Assembly: GCF_000308715.1 (NCBI RefSeq)
Contig: NZ_BAGH01000190.1
Location: forward strand, 25,850 to 89,849
Source: Nocardia tenerifensis NBRC 101015
Lineage (GTDB): Bacteria; Actinomycetota; Actinomycetes; Mycobacteriales; Mycobacteriaceae
Length of the DNA: 64,000 bases
Direction: 5' to 3'
The notes beneath the pieces were generated by a model. It worked only from the letters and a program-made list of their open reading frames with translations, had not been told where the DNA came from and did no database searches. Both the position numbers and the translations under genes were made by a program. This document shows, one piece after another, positions 35,011 through 43,351 of the stretch (positions are counted from its first letter, which is position 1; every line of letters begins with the position of its first letter).

Positions 35011-36747
35011 TCACAGCGAGTACCGCCGCTCGGCCAGGGCGTAGAGCCGCCGCCAGAACAGCCGGTTGATGCCGACCACGTAGACGCTCATCACCAGCAC
35101 GCCGATGAGGATTCGCGGCGAGTCACCGACGGTGGTGGCCTCGTGGATGTAGGCGCCGAGACCGGCCGCCACCAGGGTGGTGGACCCGTAGTCCACCACC
35201 TCCGCCACGATGGACGCGTTCCACGCGCCGCCCGCCGCGGTGATCCCGCCGGTCACATAGCTGGGAAAGATGGCGGGCAGAATCAGCCTGCGCCACCACA
35301 GTTTTCGCGGCAGCCGCAGGTTGGCCGCGGCCTCGCGCAGATCGGTCGGCACCGCGCTGGCCCCGGCGATGACATTGAACAGGATGTACCACTGCGCGCC
35401 CAGCGCCATCAGGATGGCGCCCGCCCAGTTCAGGCTCGCCCCGCTCCAGACGAGCACGGCGGTCACGAACGGGAACAGGAAGTTGGCCGGAAAGCTGGCC
35501 AGCACCTGCACAACCGGCTGCGCGAGCCGGGACACCCTGGGGTTCAACCCGATCCACACGCCGATCGGCACCCAGACGATCGTGGCCAGGACCAGCAGCA
35601 CCACCACCCGCAGCAGCGTGAGGAACCCGAGCCCGAACGCGTGCGCGACTTCGCCGAAGCCCTCGGTGGATTCGATGTAGTCGAGGACGCGATACCCGCC
35701 GTAGCCGACGGCGGCCACCACCACCGCGCCGAACACCAGATCGCCCGCGCGACGCCGGACCGGCGAGGAGTGCAGCGGGTACTCGGCGAGCCCGAACACG
35801 CTCATCACCCGATCCAGCGGCGCGACCAGCGGGCCGAGCGTTTTGCCGAGCAGCAACGGAATGTGCGAGCGCCGCAACAGGTTCAGCATCACGCTGCGCG
35901 GCGCCTCAGCCGCCTCGGTGTCCTCGACCCGGAACCGCTCGGCCCACGCGGTGAGCGGGCGCCAGAACAAGAAGTTCACCCCGACGACCATGACGATCAT
36001 CACGCCGATCGCGATGAACACCTTCCCGAGATCGCCGTCGCCGGTCGCCGTCGCGACGTAGGACCCGATGCCGGGCAGCGCGTAGGAGTGGTTGTTCACG
36101 CTGATCGCCTCGGACGCGACCAGGAAGAACCAGCCGCCGCCGAAGCTCATCATCCCGTTCCAGACCAGCGGGATCATGCCGCTCGGCACGTCGACGCGCC
36201 AGAACCGTTGCCAGCGCGACAGTCTCAGGTTGCGCGCCGCCTCGTCCAGCTCGCGGGGCTGCGCGGCCAGGCTGTGGTAGAAGGCGAACGCCATGTTCCA
36301 CGCCTGCGAGGTGAAAATCGCGAAGACGGAGGCGCTTTCGAGTCCGAGCTGCGAGCCGGGGAACAGCGCGATGAACCCGGCGACGGTGATCGACAGGAAC
36401 CCGAGGATCGGCACCGACTGCAGGATGTCGAGCAGCGGCAGCAGCACCGTGCGGGCTCGCCGCAGCCGGGCCGCCGCCGTCGCGTAGACGAAGGTGAACA
36501 GGATCGAGAGCCCGAGCGCGGCGAACATCCGCAGCAGGGACCGGGCCGCGTAGTAGGGCAGCCGCGCCGGGTCGGTGGACACGGCGGCGGGCGCGTCGGC
36601 CTCGTCGAACGGCACGTTCGCGCTGGCCGAGACCCGCACGACCAGCCAGATCAGCACGGCCGCGCCGACGAACACGACCACGTCGGCGAACCGGTTGCGT
36701 GGACGGTCGAGCGCGCTGCCCACCGGGTAGGTACGCAGCGTGGTCAC
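35011..36747 (-). CDS. ABC permease with two fused BPD (NitT/TauT-type) domains
   Basis: 578 residues made of two homologous permease halves with about ten to twelve membrane helices. The EAA-like cytoplasmic loops are in half 1 (ELDEAARNLRLSRWQRFWRVDVPSGM) and half 2 (DLREAAANLRLPRKLWWRRLILPAIF). The GTG start overlaps the mgtC stop by 4 bp. With the downstream ATPase it forms a complete importer core, but no substrate-binding protein gene is present. Its place under an Mg2+ riboswitch suggests a function in Mg2+ limitation. Confidence 0.88.
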   Translation of the reverse strand: MTTLRTYPVGSALDRPRNRFADVVVFVGAAVLIWLVVRVSASANVPFDEADAPAAVSTDPARLPYYAARSLLRMFAALGLSILFTFVYATAAARLRRARTVLLPLLDILQSVPILGFLSITVAGFIALFPGSQLGLESASVFAIFTSQAWNMAFAFYHSLAAQPRELDEAARNLRLSRWQRFWRVDVPSGMIPLVWNGMMSFGGGWFFLVASEAISVNNHSYALPGIGSYVATATGDGDLGKVFIAIGVMIVMVVGVNFLFWRPLTAWAERFRVEDTEAAEAPRSVMLNLLRRSHIPLLLGKTLGPLVAPLDRVMSVFGLAEYPLHSSPVRRRAGDLVFGAVVVAAVGYGGYRVLDYIESTEGFGEVAHAFGLGFLTLLRVVVLLVLATIVWVPIGVWIGLNPRVSRLAQPVVQVLASFPANFLFPFVTAVLVWSGASLNWAGAILMALGAQWYILFNVIAGASAVPTDLREAAANLRLPRKLWWRRLILPAIFPSYVTGGITAAGGAWNASIVAEVVDYGSTTLVAAGLGAYIHEATTVGDSPRILIGVLVMSVYVVGINRLFWRRLYALAERRYSL

Positions 36748-37460
36748 GCCTGCCTGCCTTTCGCATCCGTGGTGGCGATGTGCCAGCCGACGCTGGTCAC
36801 CGACGGTTCCAGGCTCAGCCTGCTGACCGCGGACTCCATCTGCCGGTCGTCACGCTGGTCGCCGAACAGTTCGGCGCGCACCTCGACCCGGCCCGGCGTG
36901 CCGGTGTTGGCGCTGGAGATGGAGACGAGCTGAAAGTCGGTGCGGGTCAAGGCCTGTACGAGCAGCGCGCGCACGTGGGCCTCGTTGTCGTCGTTGGTGA
37001 CGGCGGCGAACGCGTAGGACGCGGGCTGCTCGTGCCCGGCCTCCGGCTGCTTGTCCACCTTGCGGCCCACGGCCCGCAGCGCGATATTGACGCCGACCAC
37101 CGCGATCGTGCCCGCGGCGGCGGTGCTGTACATGCCCGCGCCGGCGAGCGCGCCGACGGCCGCCGCGCACCACAGCGTGGCGGCGGTGTTGAGTCCGCGC
37201 ACGTTGAGCCCGTCGCGGATGATCACGCCCGCGCCGAGGAAGCCGATGCCGGAGACGATCTGTGCCGCGACGCGGGTCGGGTCGGCGACACCGCCGGAGA
37301 ACCCGTGCGCGGACAGCAGCACGAAGAGGGTGGCGCCCGCGGCGACGAGCGCGTTGGTGCGCAGGCCCGCCATCCTGGCGCGGTATTGACGCTCGAAGCC
37401 GATGGCCGCGCCGAGGCCGACGCCGGCGAGCAGCCGCAGGATCATCTCCACTGTTGTCAT
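36744..37460 (-). CDS. mgtC: MgtC/SapB family membrane protein
   Basis: 238 residues. An N-terminal four- to five-helix MgtC domain (LLAGVGLGAAIGFERQYRARMAGLRTN, IVSGIGFLGAGVIIRD, LNTAATLWCAAAVGALAGAG) is followed by a soluble ACT-like C-terminal domain (FAAVTNDDNEAHVRALLVQAL). MgtC supports growth and virulence in low Mg2+ in Salmonella and M. tuberculosis. AGGGAG precedes the ATG. It is the first structural gene behind an M-box riboswitch and a leader peptide, and is coupled to the permease. Confidence 0.93.
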   Translation of the reverse strand: MTTVEMILRLLAGVGLGAAIGFERQYRARMAGLRTNALVAAGATLFVLLSAHGFSGGVADPTRVAAQIVSGIGFLGAGVIIRDGLNVRGLNTAATLWCAAAVGALAGAGMYSTAAAGTIAVVGVNIALRAVGRKVDKQPEAGHEQPASYAFAAVTNDDNEAHVRALLVQALTRTDFQLVSISSANTGTPGRVEVRAELFGDQRDDRQMESAVSRLSLEPSVTSVGWHIATTDAKGRQA

Positions 37461-37505
37461 GACCGCACTCCCTGAACATCGTCAGCGCACCGTCGAAACA
37501 GCAGG

Positions 37506-37598
37506 TTACGGGGTCGGTCCCGCCAGCGAATCGGCTGAAGAGGTGGCGCCGGGTGAATACTTGGCAAATTGGGGGTACGGACTATTACCGCCGGGCAT
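37506..37598 (-). CDS. Proline-rich 30-residue leader peptide
   Basis: ATG at 37598, stop TAA at 37508-37506. It is preceded by AGGAGGTGA, the best ribosome site in the region, 8 nt from the ATG. The peptide starts MPGGNSPYPQ and has six Pro in 30 residues (2, 7, 9, 16, 28, 30). It lies between the M-box riboswitch and mgtC, 45 bp before the mgtC start. An upstream in-frame ATG (37646) lacks a ribosome site. Proline-rich leader peptides (MgtL, MgtP) control Mg2+ genes in Salmonella; an analogous role is proposed here, but sequence homology is not claimed. Confidence 0.7.
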   Translation of the reverse strand: MPGGNSPYPQFAKYSPGATSSADSLAGPTP

Positions 37599-37704
37599 CC
37601 GGCTCACCTCCTCGGTCCATCGGCACACGACAAGCGTCGGCGTCATGTTTCTGATCGTTGCAGAGCACACCGGGGAAACCCGACAAAAACGCCGGTCAGT
37701 ACCC

Positions 37705-37866
37705 CTCCTCGTAAGACCTTTGGCACTTCACGGCGTGAACCCGGGGTTCGGGAGCCAATCGGGATCACCCCTTAGGCCGGGGAGATCTGTCCTGACCCGG
37801 GGCGTCTCTCGACGTTCGGGGTCGCTGGCCTGTATCCGTGAAGGAGCCTCAGCGAACGATCGGTAC
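37705..37866 (-). ncRNA. M-box (ykoK) magnesium riboswitch
   Basis: Read on the minus strand, the conserved core elements appear in order: TCGTT, GAGGCTCCT, GGATACAGGCC, GACCCCGAA, CGTCGAGAGACGCC, then after a variable hairpin region GTGCCAAAGGTCTTACGA. These match the M-box aptamer consensus, including the 5'/3' closing pairing (TCGT with ACGA). M-box RNAs fold on binding Mg2+ and shut off downstream genes. Position directly upstream of mgtC supports the call. Ends are approximate. Confidence 0.85.
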
Positions 37867-37879
37867 CTTGCGCTGGCCA

Positions 37880-37907
37880 GTAAACACCCGAACGGAAACA
37901 TTGGCAA
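37880..37907 (-). promoter_or_regulatory. Promoter candidate for the mgtC leader
   Basis: On the minus strand, TTGCCA (37907-37902), a 16-bp spacer and TTTACT (37885-37880). A start about 7 bases on would place the transcript 5' end a few bases before the riboswitch. Confidence 0.5.
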
Positions 37908-37974
37908 CCCGGATGTGAGCGCGGTCGCACCCCGGCACCCAATCCTGTTGTGCCGGAGCCGAAGAACGCGCGGG

Positions 37975-38604
37975 TCAGGATCGGTAGAGCGAGCGGTACG
38001 CGGTGATCATCGCGACGCAGTGCTCGACGATCTCGTCGCGGGTGGCTCGCAGCGATCCGTTCAGCCAGGCGGAGAACATGCCCGCGTTGCCGCTGGCCAT
38101 GGTGACCGCGGCGAGCCTGCGCTTGACCGGATCGTCGATGTGGGAGAACAGGTGGTCCTGCATGAGCCGGGTGAACACCGGCATCACCGAGATGGTGGTC
38201 TGGCCGAGCCCGGTGCTGGAGTACGGCTCGACCAGGAACAGTCGCGACTTGCGCGGGTCGGCGAGCACCTTGTCGACCAGGATGGTGGCGAGTTCGCGGT
38301 CGCGGGAGGGCTCGTCGGTCGCCGCGAACGCGGTCATCGGCTCCAGGAACTCCTCGGCGACCTGCCGGTACAGCACGTCGAGCAGCTCGTCGCGGCTGGC
38401 GAAGCTCTCGTAGAAGTACCGGTCGGTGAGGTTGGCCTTGCGGCACACCGCGCGCATGGTCACCCCGCCGGCGCCCGCCTCGCCGATCAGGTCCAGCGCG
38501 GCCTCCAATAGCGCGGCGCGGCGCGCCTCCCTGCGCTCGGTGAGGGTCGTGCCGCCCCAGATCCGCGGGCCCGCGTCGTCGTCTGCTTCCTGGCCTGATC
38601 GCAC
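37975..38604 (-). CDS. TetR-family regulator
   Basis: 209 residues. The HTH is in TMRAVCRKANLTDRYFYESFASRDELL after RRAALLEAALDLIGEAGAGG. The C-terminal domain has VEPYSSTGLGQTTISVMPVF. The GTG start at 38604 has no clear ribosome site and could lie further in. It lies upstream of the mgtC leader on the same strand, but the riboswitch has its own promoter candidate. A 30-bp perfect palindrome sits 54 bp upstream. Confidence 0.82.
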   Translation of the reverse strand: MRSGQEADDDAGPRIWGGTTLTERREARRAALLEAALDLIGEAGAGGVTMRAVCRKANLTDRYFYESFASRDELLDVLYRQVAEEFLEPMTAFAATDEPSRDRELATILVDKVLADPRKSRLFLVEPYSSTGLGQTTISVMPVFTRLMQDHLFSHIDDPVKRRLAAVTMASGNAGMFSAWLNGSLRATRDEIVEHCVAMITAYRSLYRS

Positions 38605-38657
38605 CGCACCAGACTAGTGCCTGGTCGACGCCGAGCCGGTGGAGGCGGGTTCGATTC

Positions 38658-38687
38658 GTGCGGTGGCGATCCGGATCGCCACCGCAC
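38658..38687. repeat. Perfect 30-bp palindrome
   Basis: Arms GTGCGGTGGCGATCC and GGATCGCCACCGCAC with no spacer. It lies between the stop of the secreted protein gene (38721, minus strand) and the TetR start (38604). It could be a terminator hairpin for the former, an operator for the latter, or both. Confidence 0.8.
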
Positions 38688-38701
38688 CGGCCTATAGGCC
38701 G
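38688..38701. repeat. Perfect 14-bp palindrome adjoining the 30-bp one
   Basis: CGGCCTATAGGCCG, immediately adjacent to the 30-bp palindrome and 20 bp beyond the stop of the secreted protein gene. Confidence 0.6.
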
Positions 38702-38720
38702 TCTACCGGGCTCGCGTCGG

Positions 38721-39128
38721 TCAGGGCAGCACGAGGCAGACCGGCCCGAGGTTGACGCCGTTGCCGACGGTGGCGGTCGTCGAGACGAACGCGCTGCTGT
38801 TGTGCACCGCGAAAACGGTGTGGTTGCCGGGGATCAGCGGCGTCCACTTCGCGGTCACGGTGCCCGAGGAGGGGACGGTGATCCAGCCGCCGGGGTCGAA
38901 CGTGCCGGTGGCGTCGAAGAATCCGATGACATCGCCGGGCGCCGCGGTGGCCGTCGCGATGTAGGAACAGTTCGTGCCGAACGCGGTGGAGCTGCCGAAG
39001 CTGAGGCCCGGCGCGACTCCGACGGCGGTGACCGCCGCAGGTGCGGCGGGCGCGGTGAGTACCAGGGCGGCGGTAATGGCACCGAAGGAGGTCAGGGCGG
39101 CGGCAACGGATTTCTTCGACCGGTACAT
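38721..39128 (-). CDS. Small secreted beta-rich protein
   Basis: 135 residues. A signal peptide (KKSVAAALTSFGAITAALVLTAPAAPA) is followed by a Thr/Ser/Val-rich mature part of about 105 residues with two Cys (TNCSYIATAT and GPVCLVLP), likely an Ig-like fold with one disulfide. The pattern GDVIGFFDATGTFDPGGWI resembles bacterial Ig-like repeats in Nocardia surface proteins. Function unknown. Confidence 0.75.
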   Translation of the reverse strand: MYRSKKSVAAALTSFGAITAALVLTAPAAPAAVTAVGVAPGLSFGSSTAFGTNCSYIATATAAPGDVIGFFDATGTFDPGGWITVPSSGTVTAKWTPLIPGNHTVFAVHNSSAFVSTTATVGNGVNLGPVCLVLP

Positions 39129-39243
39129 GATGGATCATCTCTCTCGGACGTAGGCGTGGAGACGGCGCTGGTTCTGCGCCTCGTGTGTAGTCTCCGCGCG
39201 ACGCGAAACAGACACGCCCGGAATGACGGAGCGATCGCGCGCG

Positions 39244-40569
39244 TTATCGGCCGCTCTCCAGCGGCAGGCCCGCGTCGCGCCAGGCGACGAGGCCGCCCGC
39301 CAGACTGCTCGCGTCGTACCCAGCCTGGCGCGCCCGCGTGGCGAACCGCAGCGACAGCTCGCCCACGGGGCAGACGAACACCAGCGGTCGCGAGCGCGAG
39401 AACGGAATGCCCTGGGCGAACATGTCATCGAGCTGATCGTCGCGAATGTTCAACGCGCCGGGCACATGTCCGATGCGGTAAGCCATCGCGCCGCGGGTGT
39501 CGACGATGGTCGGCTTGCCGGTGCGCTCCAGCTCCGCGAGTTCGCCGGGCGAGAGCGTCGGCGTGGCGGCCTGTTCCGCCGCGCTCGGCCGCGGTGGGCG
39601 GGCCGCGCGTTCGAACAGTTCCGGCCTGCGCTTCTTGATGTAGGACAGGTAGGGTTCCAGGCGATCGCAGACGATGAACACCGCGACGACCGGGCCGTCC
39701 GTGCGGGCCGGAAGTTCCGACGCGGCAAGGGTTTTCAGCGCGGCCGCGTAGCTCGCGCCGCTGGTCGGGCCGGCCAGGATGCCGTAACCGGTGGCCAGCC
39801 GCAGGGTGGCGTCCACCGCGTCGCCCGCCTCGACCGTTGCGATGTCGTCGTAGAAATCGGGCTGGAACAGGCCGACATCCCACATCTCGCTCTCCGAGCG
39901 GATGCCGGGAATGAAGTCGGCACGGTCGGAAACCACTGCGATGGTGCGTAATTCGGGATTGTGCTTGCGCAGGTAGGTGGCCGCGCCCCGGGTGGAGCCC
40001 GTCGTTCCGAGCCCACCGATCAGATAGTCGACCCGGTTGATGCCGTCGGCGGCGAGGTCCTCGTGGATCTCCCGGCCGGTGCCGTGGTGATGCGCCTCGA
40101 TGTTCTTCTCATTGGTGTACTGCGAGGCGTGATAGTACGCGTCCGGCTGCTGAGCCATCGTCGCCTCGATCACCGAGTACACGTCGTTCGGCGTGGTCGG
40201 GTCGGGGCACTCGGACAGGCCGGGCAGCTCGACGATCTCGGTTCCCAACAGCCGCAGCAGATCTCGCACCTCGGCGACCTTGATCCGGTTGGTCACCGCG
40301 CGCAGCCCGACGCCGTGCATCGCGCCGAGAATCCGCAGCGCCTTGGCGGTGTTGCCGCTCGACGCCTCGATGAACGTCTGCCCGCCGGCCACGACGGCGT
40401 CGAGCTCGTCGCGGATCATGCCCCACGCCACCCGGTCCTTGACGGAGCCGAAGGGGTTGCAGGACTCCAGCTTCGCGTACAGCTCGACATTGCGCAGGCC
40501 GTGCACCGCCGGGTCGAGCCGCAGCAGGGGAGTGTTGCCGATGAGTTCGGTGATGTGGTCGTAGCGCAT
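39244..40569 (-). CDS. Cysteine synthase-like PLP enzyme fused to a rhodanese domain
   Basis: 441 residues. Residues 1-320 are a fold-II PLP enzyme of the CysK/CBS family: ITELIGNTPLLRL, the PLP lysine in NPFGSVKDRV, FIEASSGNTAKAL, and the phosphate-binding GGLGTTGSTRG. Residues about 345-441 are a rhodanese domain (PTIVDTRGAMAYRIGHVPGALNI) with a candidate active Cys in VFVCPVGELSL. A fusion of sulfhydrylase and sulfurtransferase implies handling of persulfide sulfur. The ATG overlaps the upstream stop by one base (TGATG). Confidence 0.87.
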   Translation of the reverse strand: MRYDHITELIGNTPLLRLDPAVHGLRNVELYAKLESCNPFGSVKDRVAWGMIRDELDAVVAGGQTFIEASSGNTAKALRILGAMHGVGLRAVTNRIKVAEVRDLLRLLGTEIVELPGLSECPDPTTPNDVYSVIEATMAQQPDAYYHASQYTNEKNIEAHHHGTGREIHEDLAADGINRVDYLIGGLGTTGSTRGAATYLRKHNPELRTIAVVSDRADFIPGIRSESEMWDVGLFQPDFYDDIATVEAGDAVDATLRLATGYGILAGPTSGASYAAALKTLAASELPARTDGPVVAVFIVCDRLEPYLSYIKKRRPELFERAARPPRPSAAEQAATPTLSPGELAELERTGKPTIVDTRGAMAYRIGHVPGALNIRDDQLDDMFAQGIPFSRSRPLVFVCPVGELSLRFATRARQAGYDASSLAGGLVAWRDAGLPLESGR

Positions 40570-42074
40570 CAGGGCGCCTCGGTGGGGACGCGCGTCCGAG
40601 TGAGAACGGTGTGCTCGGGCGGTTCGAGTGCGCCGCCGGGCTCGTACTCGGCGTCGCGACACACCTGGAAGTCGTTGTCCCGCTGAACAACCGCCAGTTT
40701 GATCGGCGGCGGCCGCATCGACGCCGTCGCGGCCGACAGATCCATGTGGTAGGCGGCGGTGTTCGGGAACACCACCAGATCGCCGGGGTTCGGCCGCCGC
40801 GGCAGCCACACCTTGTGATTGGTGATCAGGTCCCGCTCTAGGCAGAGGTGTCCGGCGAAATACACTCCGACATAGCCTGTTTCGGGACGAGAGGCGCCGC
40901 CCCGGTCGGACGCCGCGCCGGGGACGGGCAGGATGATCGGGTCCACCATCACCTCCTGGTCGGCCGGGGTCACCGAGTCGCGGCTGAGATCGACATTGAC
41001 CAGCACGCTGCCGTCGGCGATCTCCTTGACGAACTCGACCCTGGCCACCGTCGCGCCCGCGTGGTCGACCAGGGACTTGCCCGGCTCGAGCCACAACTCC
41101 AGCAGGTTGTCCGAGGCGATCTCGGCGACGGTGCGCCCGCCGTGGCGCTCCAGCGCGGTGGTGAGCAGGTCGTGCAGCATGCCGGTCGCCGCGACGGTGT
41201 TGGCGTATTTGTGGAACACCGGCGTGCCGTGCACCGCGCCGCCGGTGATGTGGTAGCCGAAGGTGTTGCTGCCCCAGCTCATTCGCTCGCCGCGGCCGAG
41301 CAGGGCGGCGCGCAGCGCGCGCACGTAGTCGTCGAACCGGTCGGCGTCGTCGGTGAAGACCTGACGAAATCCGCCGCCGATGTTCAGCACCGTCGGCGTG
41401 AGCCCGTGGTCGTAGGCCCGTTCGACCAGTGCGAGGCACGCGTCGAGCGCACGGACCCGTTCGCCGAGATCGCCGGAGTCCAGGTGAAAAGCGAAGCCCA
41501 GCAGGTTGATTCGATGACGGTGCGCCGACAGTACGTCGAACGCGGGCGGCAGGTGCGCCAGCGGCACGCCGAACCGGCTGACCTGAGTTTCGTCGAAACC
41601 GGAGACGCGAAGCAACACAGGAACTTCGGCGTCCTCGTCGGCCAGCTCGGCGAGGCGCTCGAGCTCCCACAGATTATCCACGTTGATCGTGACGCCGCGC
41701 TGAATCAGATCACGCAGGAAGGTCTCGCCTTTCGGCCCGGTCACCTCGATCCGCGTCGGGCCGAACCCCGCGCTGAGCGCGCTCGCCAACTCCTGCGGGG
41801 AAGCCACGTCGACGCAGATGCCGGCGCGCTCGGCCACGCGCACGAACGCGCGGGACTGATTCGCCTTGTGCGCGTAGCAGATTCGGTGGCGCACCGGCGT
41901 ACGATCGAGCACGTCGCGGAACTGCCGCAGGTTCTGCGCGAACACCTGCGGGAAGACCAGGTGCACCGGCGAGCCGAACCGGGCCAGCGTGTGCGCCACC
42001 GCGTTCGGGGTATCGAGGAAGGCACGCACCAGCGGGTGGATCTTCGCGGGCAGCGCCGGCGGCGGTGCCGTCAT
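40569..42074 (-). CDS. Fold-III PLP enzyme (Y4yA-like, decarboxylase/racemase fold)
   Basis: 501 residues. The PLP lysine is in RICYAHKANQSRAF, with VTINVDNLWELE, LGFAFHLDSGD, LNIGGGFRQVF, ELWLEPGKSLVDHAG and a CLERDLI segment near the C-terminus where diaminopimelate decarboxylases have their CESGD Cys. The pattern and size fit the Y4yA family named after a rhizobial gene, whose reaction is unestablished. The ATG overlaps the upstream stop (ATGA). It probably decarboxylates or epimerises a D/L amino acid made with the cysteine synthase-like partner. Confidence 0.82.
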   Translation of the reverse strand: MTAPPPALPAKIHPLVRAFLDTPNAVAHTLARFGSPVHLVFPQVFAQNLRQFRDVLDRTPVRHRICYAHKANQSRAFVRVAERAGICVDVASPQELASALSAGFGPTRIEVTGPKGETFLRDLIQRGVTINVDNLWELERLAELADEDAEVPVLLRVSGFDETQVSRFGVPLAHLPPAFDVLSAHRHRINLLGFAFHLDSGDLGERVRALDACLALVERAYDHGLTPTVLNIGGGFRQVFTDDADRFDDYVRALRAALLGRGERMSWGSNTFGYHITGGAVHGTPVFHKYANTVAATGMLHDLLTTALERHGGRTVAEIASDNLLELWLEPGKSLVDHAGATVARVEFVKEIADGSVLVNVDLSRDSVTPADQEVMVDPIILPVPGAASDRGGASRPETGYVGVYFAGHLCLERDLITNHKVWLPRRPNPGDLVVFPNTAAYHMDLSAATASMRPPPIKLAVVQRDNDFQVCRDAEYEPGGALEPPEHTVLTRTRVPTEAP

Positions 42075-43351
42075 ACGGCGGTTTCCGACGGCACGGCGCC
42101 CTCCGCCGCGACCTCGGGCCGCTCGGCGACCGGGTTGTAGCCGCCGTCCCGGATGGCCTCGAAGGCCCGAAGGCGGTTACGCGGACTGCGGAACTCGGCG
42201 ACCACCCGCTTACTGATCAGATCGATCTCGACCACCCGGATGCCCATCGACTCGAGCACCCCGCCGATCGTGCGGACGCAGTGCTTGCAGGTCATGTCCG
42301 GTACATAGAACACCCGGTCCTCGGCGGTGGCCGCTCGATCGGCGGTCTCCGCGTCCAGCTCGGCGCTCACCTCGACCAGCTCGCACCGCGCCGCGATCGT
42401 GCCGAACACCGTGACGAACTGATCGACCACCACCGGCAGGATGCTGTAGTGCCCGCCGCCGAGGTGATGCGGCATCGCGGCCAGGCAGGCCGGCCGCGTG
42501 CCCGCGGGCAGCAGGGCGTACTGACGGGAGATGAGGTCGAGGTCGTCGTGGTACTTGGCCAGCGCCTCGGGAATGCTGAGCCCCTCGACGTGGGTCGCCC
42601 TGCGCATCACCGTGTGCGCGTCGGCGATGGTGGCGTCCTTCATGGCGCGCAGCGTCGCCACCGTCTCGGCGGAGTAGCGCACGGTGCCGTCGGGCTGGGC
42701 GATCAGGGTCACCGGAATCATCCCACGCCGGTAGGTCGAGGCCTGCAACTCCCAGAACCAGCGGGTCGCGACGGCGGAGAAGAGGCCGGATTCCTGCATG
42801 CCCCTGGCGAATTCGGCCGCGCTGCGGTACGGCGTCTGCCGGGCCAGCAGGGCGTGCTGGGCCAGCGCCCGCCCCGCGGCCTCGATGCCGACCCGGAAGA
42901 TGTCCATGGGGTCGTGGTCGGTGGTCGTGCCGGCCAGCACCGCGTGCTCGCGCGGACCGAGCGCCGAAATACGCTCGGCGAAGGCGGTATTCGCCGCGAG
43001 CGCGTGCCACAGCGCGAGCACGGTCTCGCGCATGGCGATCGGCACCAGGGGGCCGAGGCCGTCGGCGCGGTAGTGGCCGGTGTTGGGGATGCCGTCGCTG
43101 TCGGTCCAGGTGATCCGGTGGGTGGCGCTGGTGACCTGATACGGCCGGCACGGCCGCATGAACCGCTCCAGATACAGCCGCTGCGAGAAGGTGAGATGAC
43201 TGTTCGGCTCGGTTTTCAGTGCGGTGCAGGTGAATTCGAACGTGCGGCGGCCGGGGACGGGCACCGGCGCCGAAAAGAGACCCGGCTGCGCCAACCCGGC
43301 GAGTACCCGCGACGCGGCTCGCCGGTCGTAGCGCGGGGTGTCCATGGTCAT
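42071..43351 (-). CDS. Unrecognised protein with C-terminal HMA (heavy-metal-binding) domain
   Basis: 426 residues. The last 80 are an HMA domain with MTCKHC (Cys355, Cys358) and the fold pattern VFYVPDMTCKHCVRTIGGVLES, as in CopZ-like copper carriers. The first 320 residues are predicted mostly helical and I do not recognise them (PYQVTSATHRITWTDSDGIP; MPHHLGGGHYSILPVVVDQF). I chose the ATG at 43351, after GAGGAGG and overlapping the upstream stop (ATGA). It may bind metal or accept sulfur within this operon. Confidence 0.75.
   Translation of the reverse strand: MTMDTPRYDRRAASRVLAGLAQPGLFSAPVPVPGRRTFEFTCTALKTEPNSHLTFSQRLYLERFMRPCRPYQVTSATHRITWTDSDGIPNTGHYRADGLGPLVPIAMRETVLALWHALAANTAFAERISALGPREHAVLAGTTTDHDPMDIFRVGIEAAGRALAQHALLARQTPYRSAAEFARGMQESGLFSAVATRWFWELQASTYRRGMIPVTLIAQPDGTVRYSAETVATLRAMKDATIADAHTVMRRATHVEGLSIPEALAKYHDDLDLISRQYALLPAGTRPACLAAMPHHLGGGHYSILPVVVDQFVTVFGTIAARCELVEVSAELDAETADRAATAEDRVFYVPDMTCKHCVRTIGGVLESMGIRVVEIDLISKRVVAEFRSPRNRLRAFEAIRDGGYNPVAERPEVAAEGAVPSETAV

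Noticed and set aside
38640..38700. GGTTCGATTC resembling a tRNA T-loop
   Set aside because: Flanking bases do not pair as a T-stem and no anticodon or acceptor arm can be built; the sequence is explained by the nearby palindromes.
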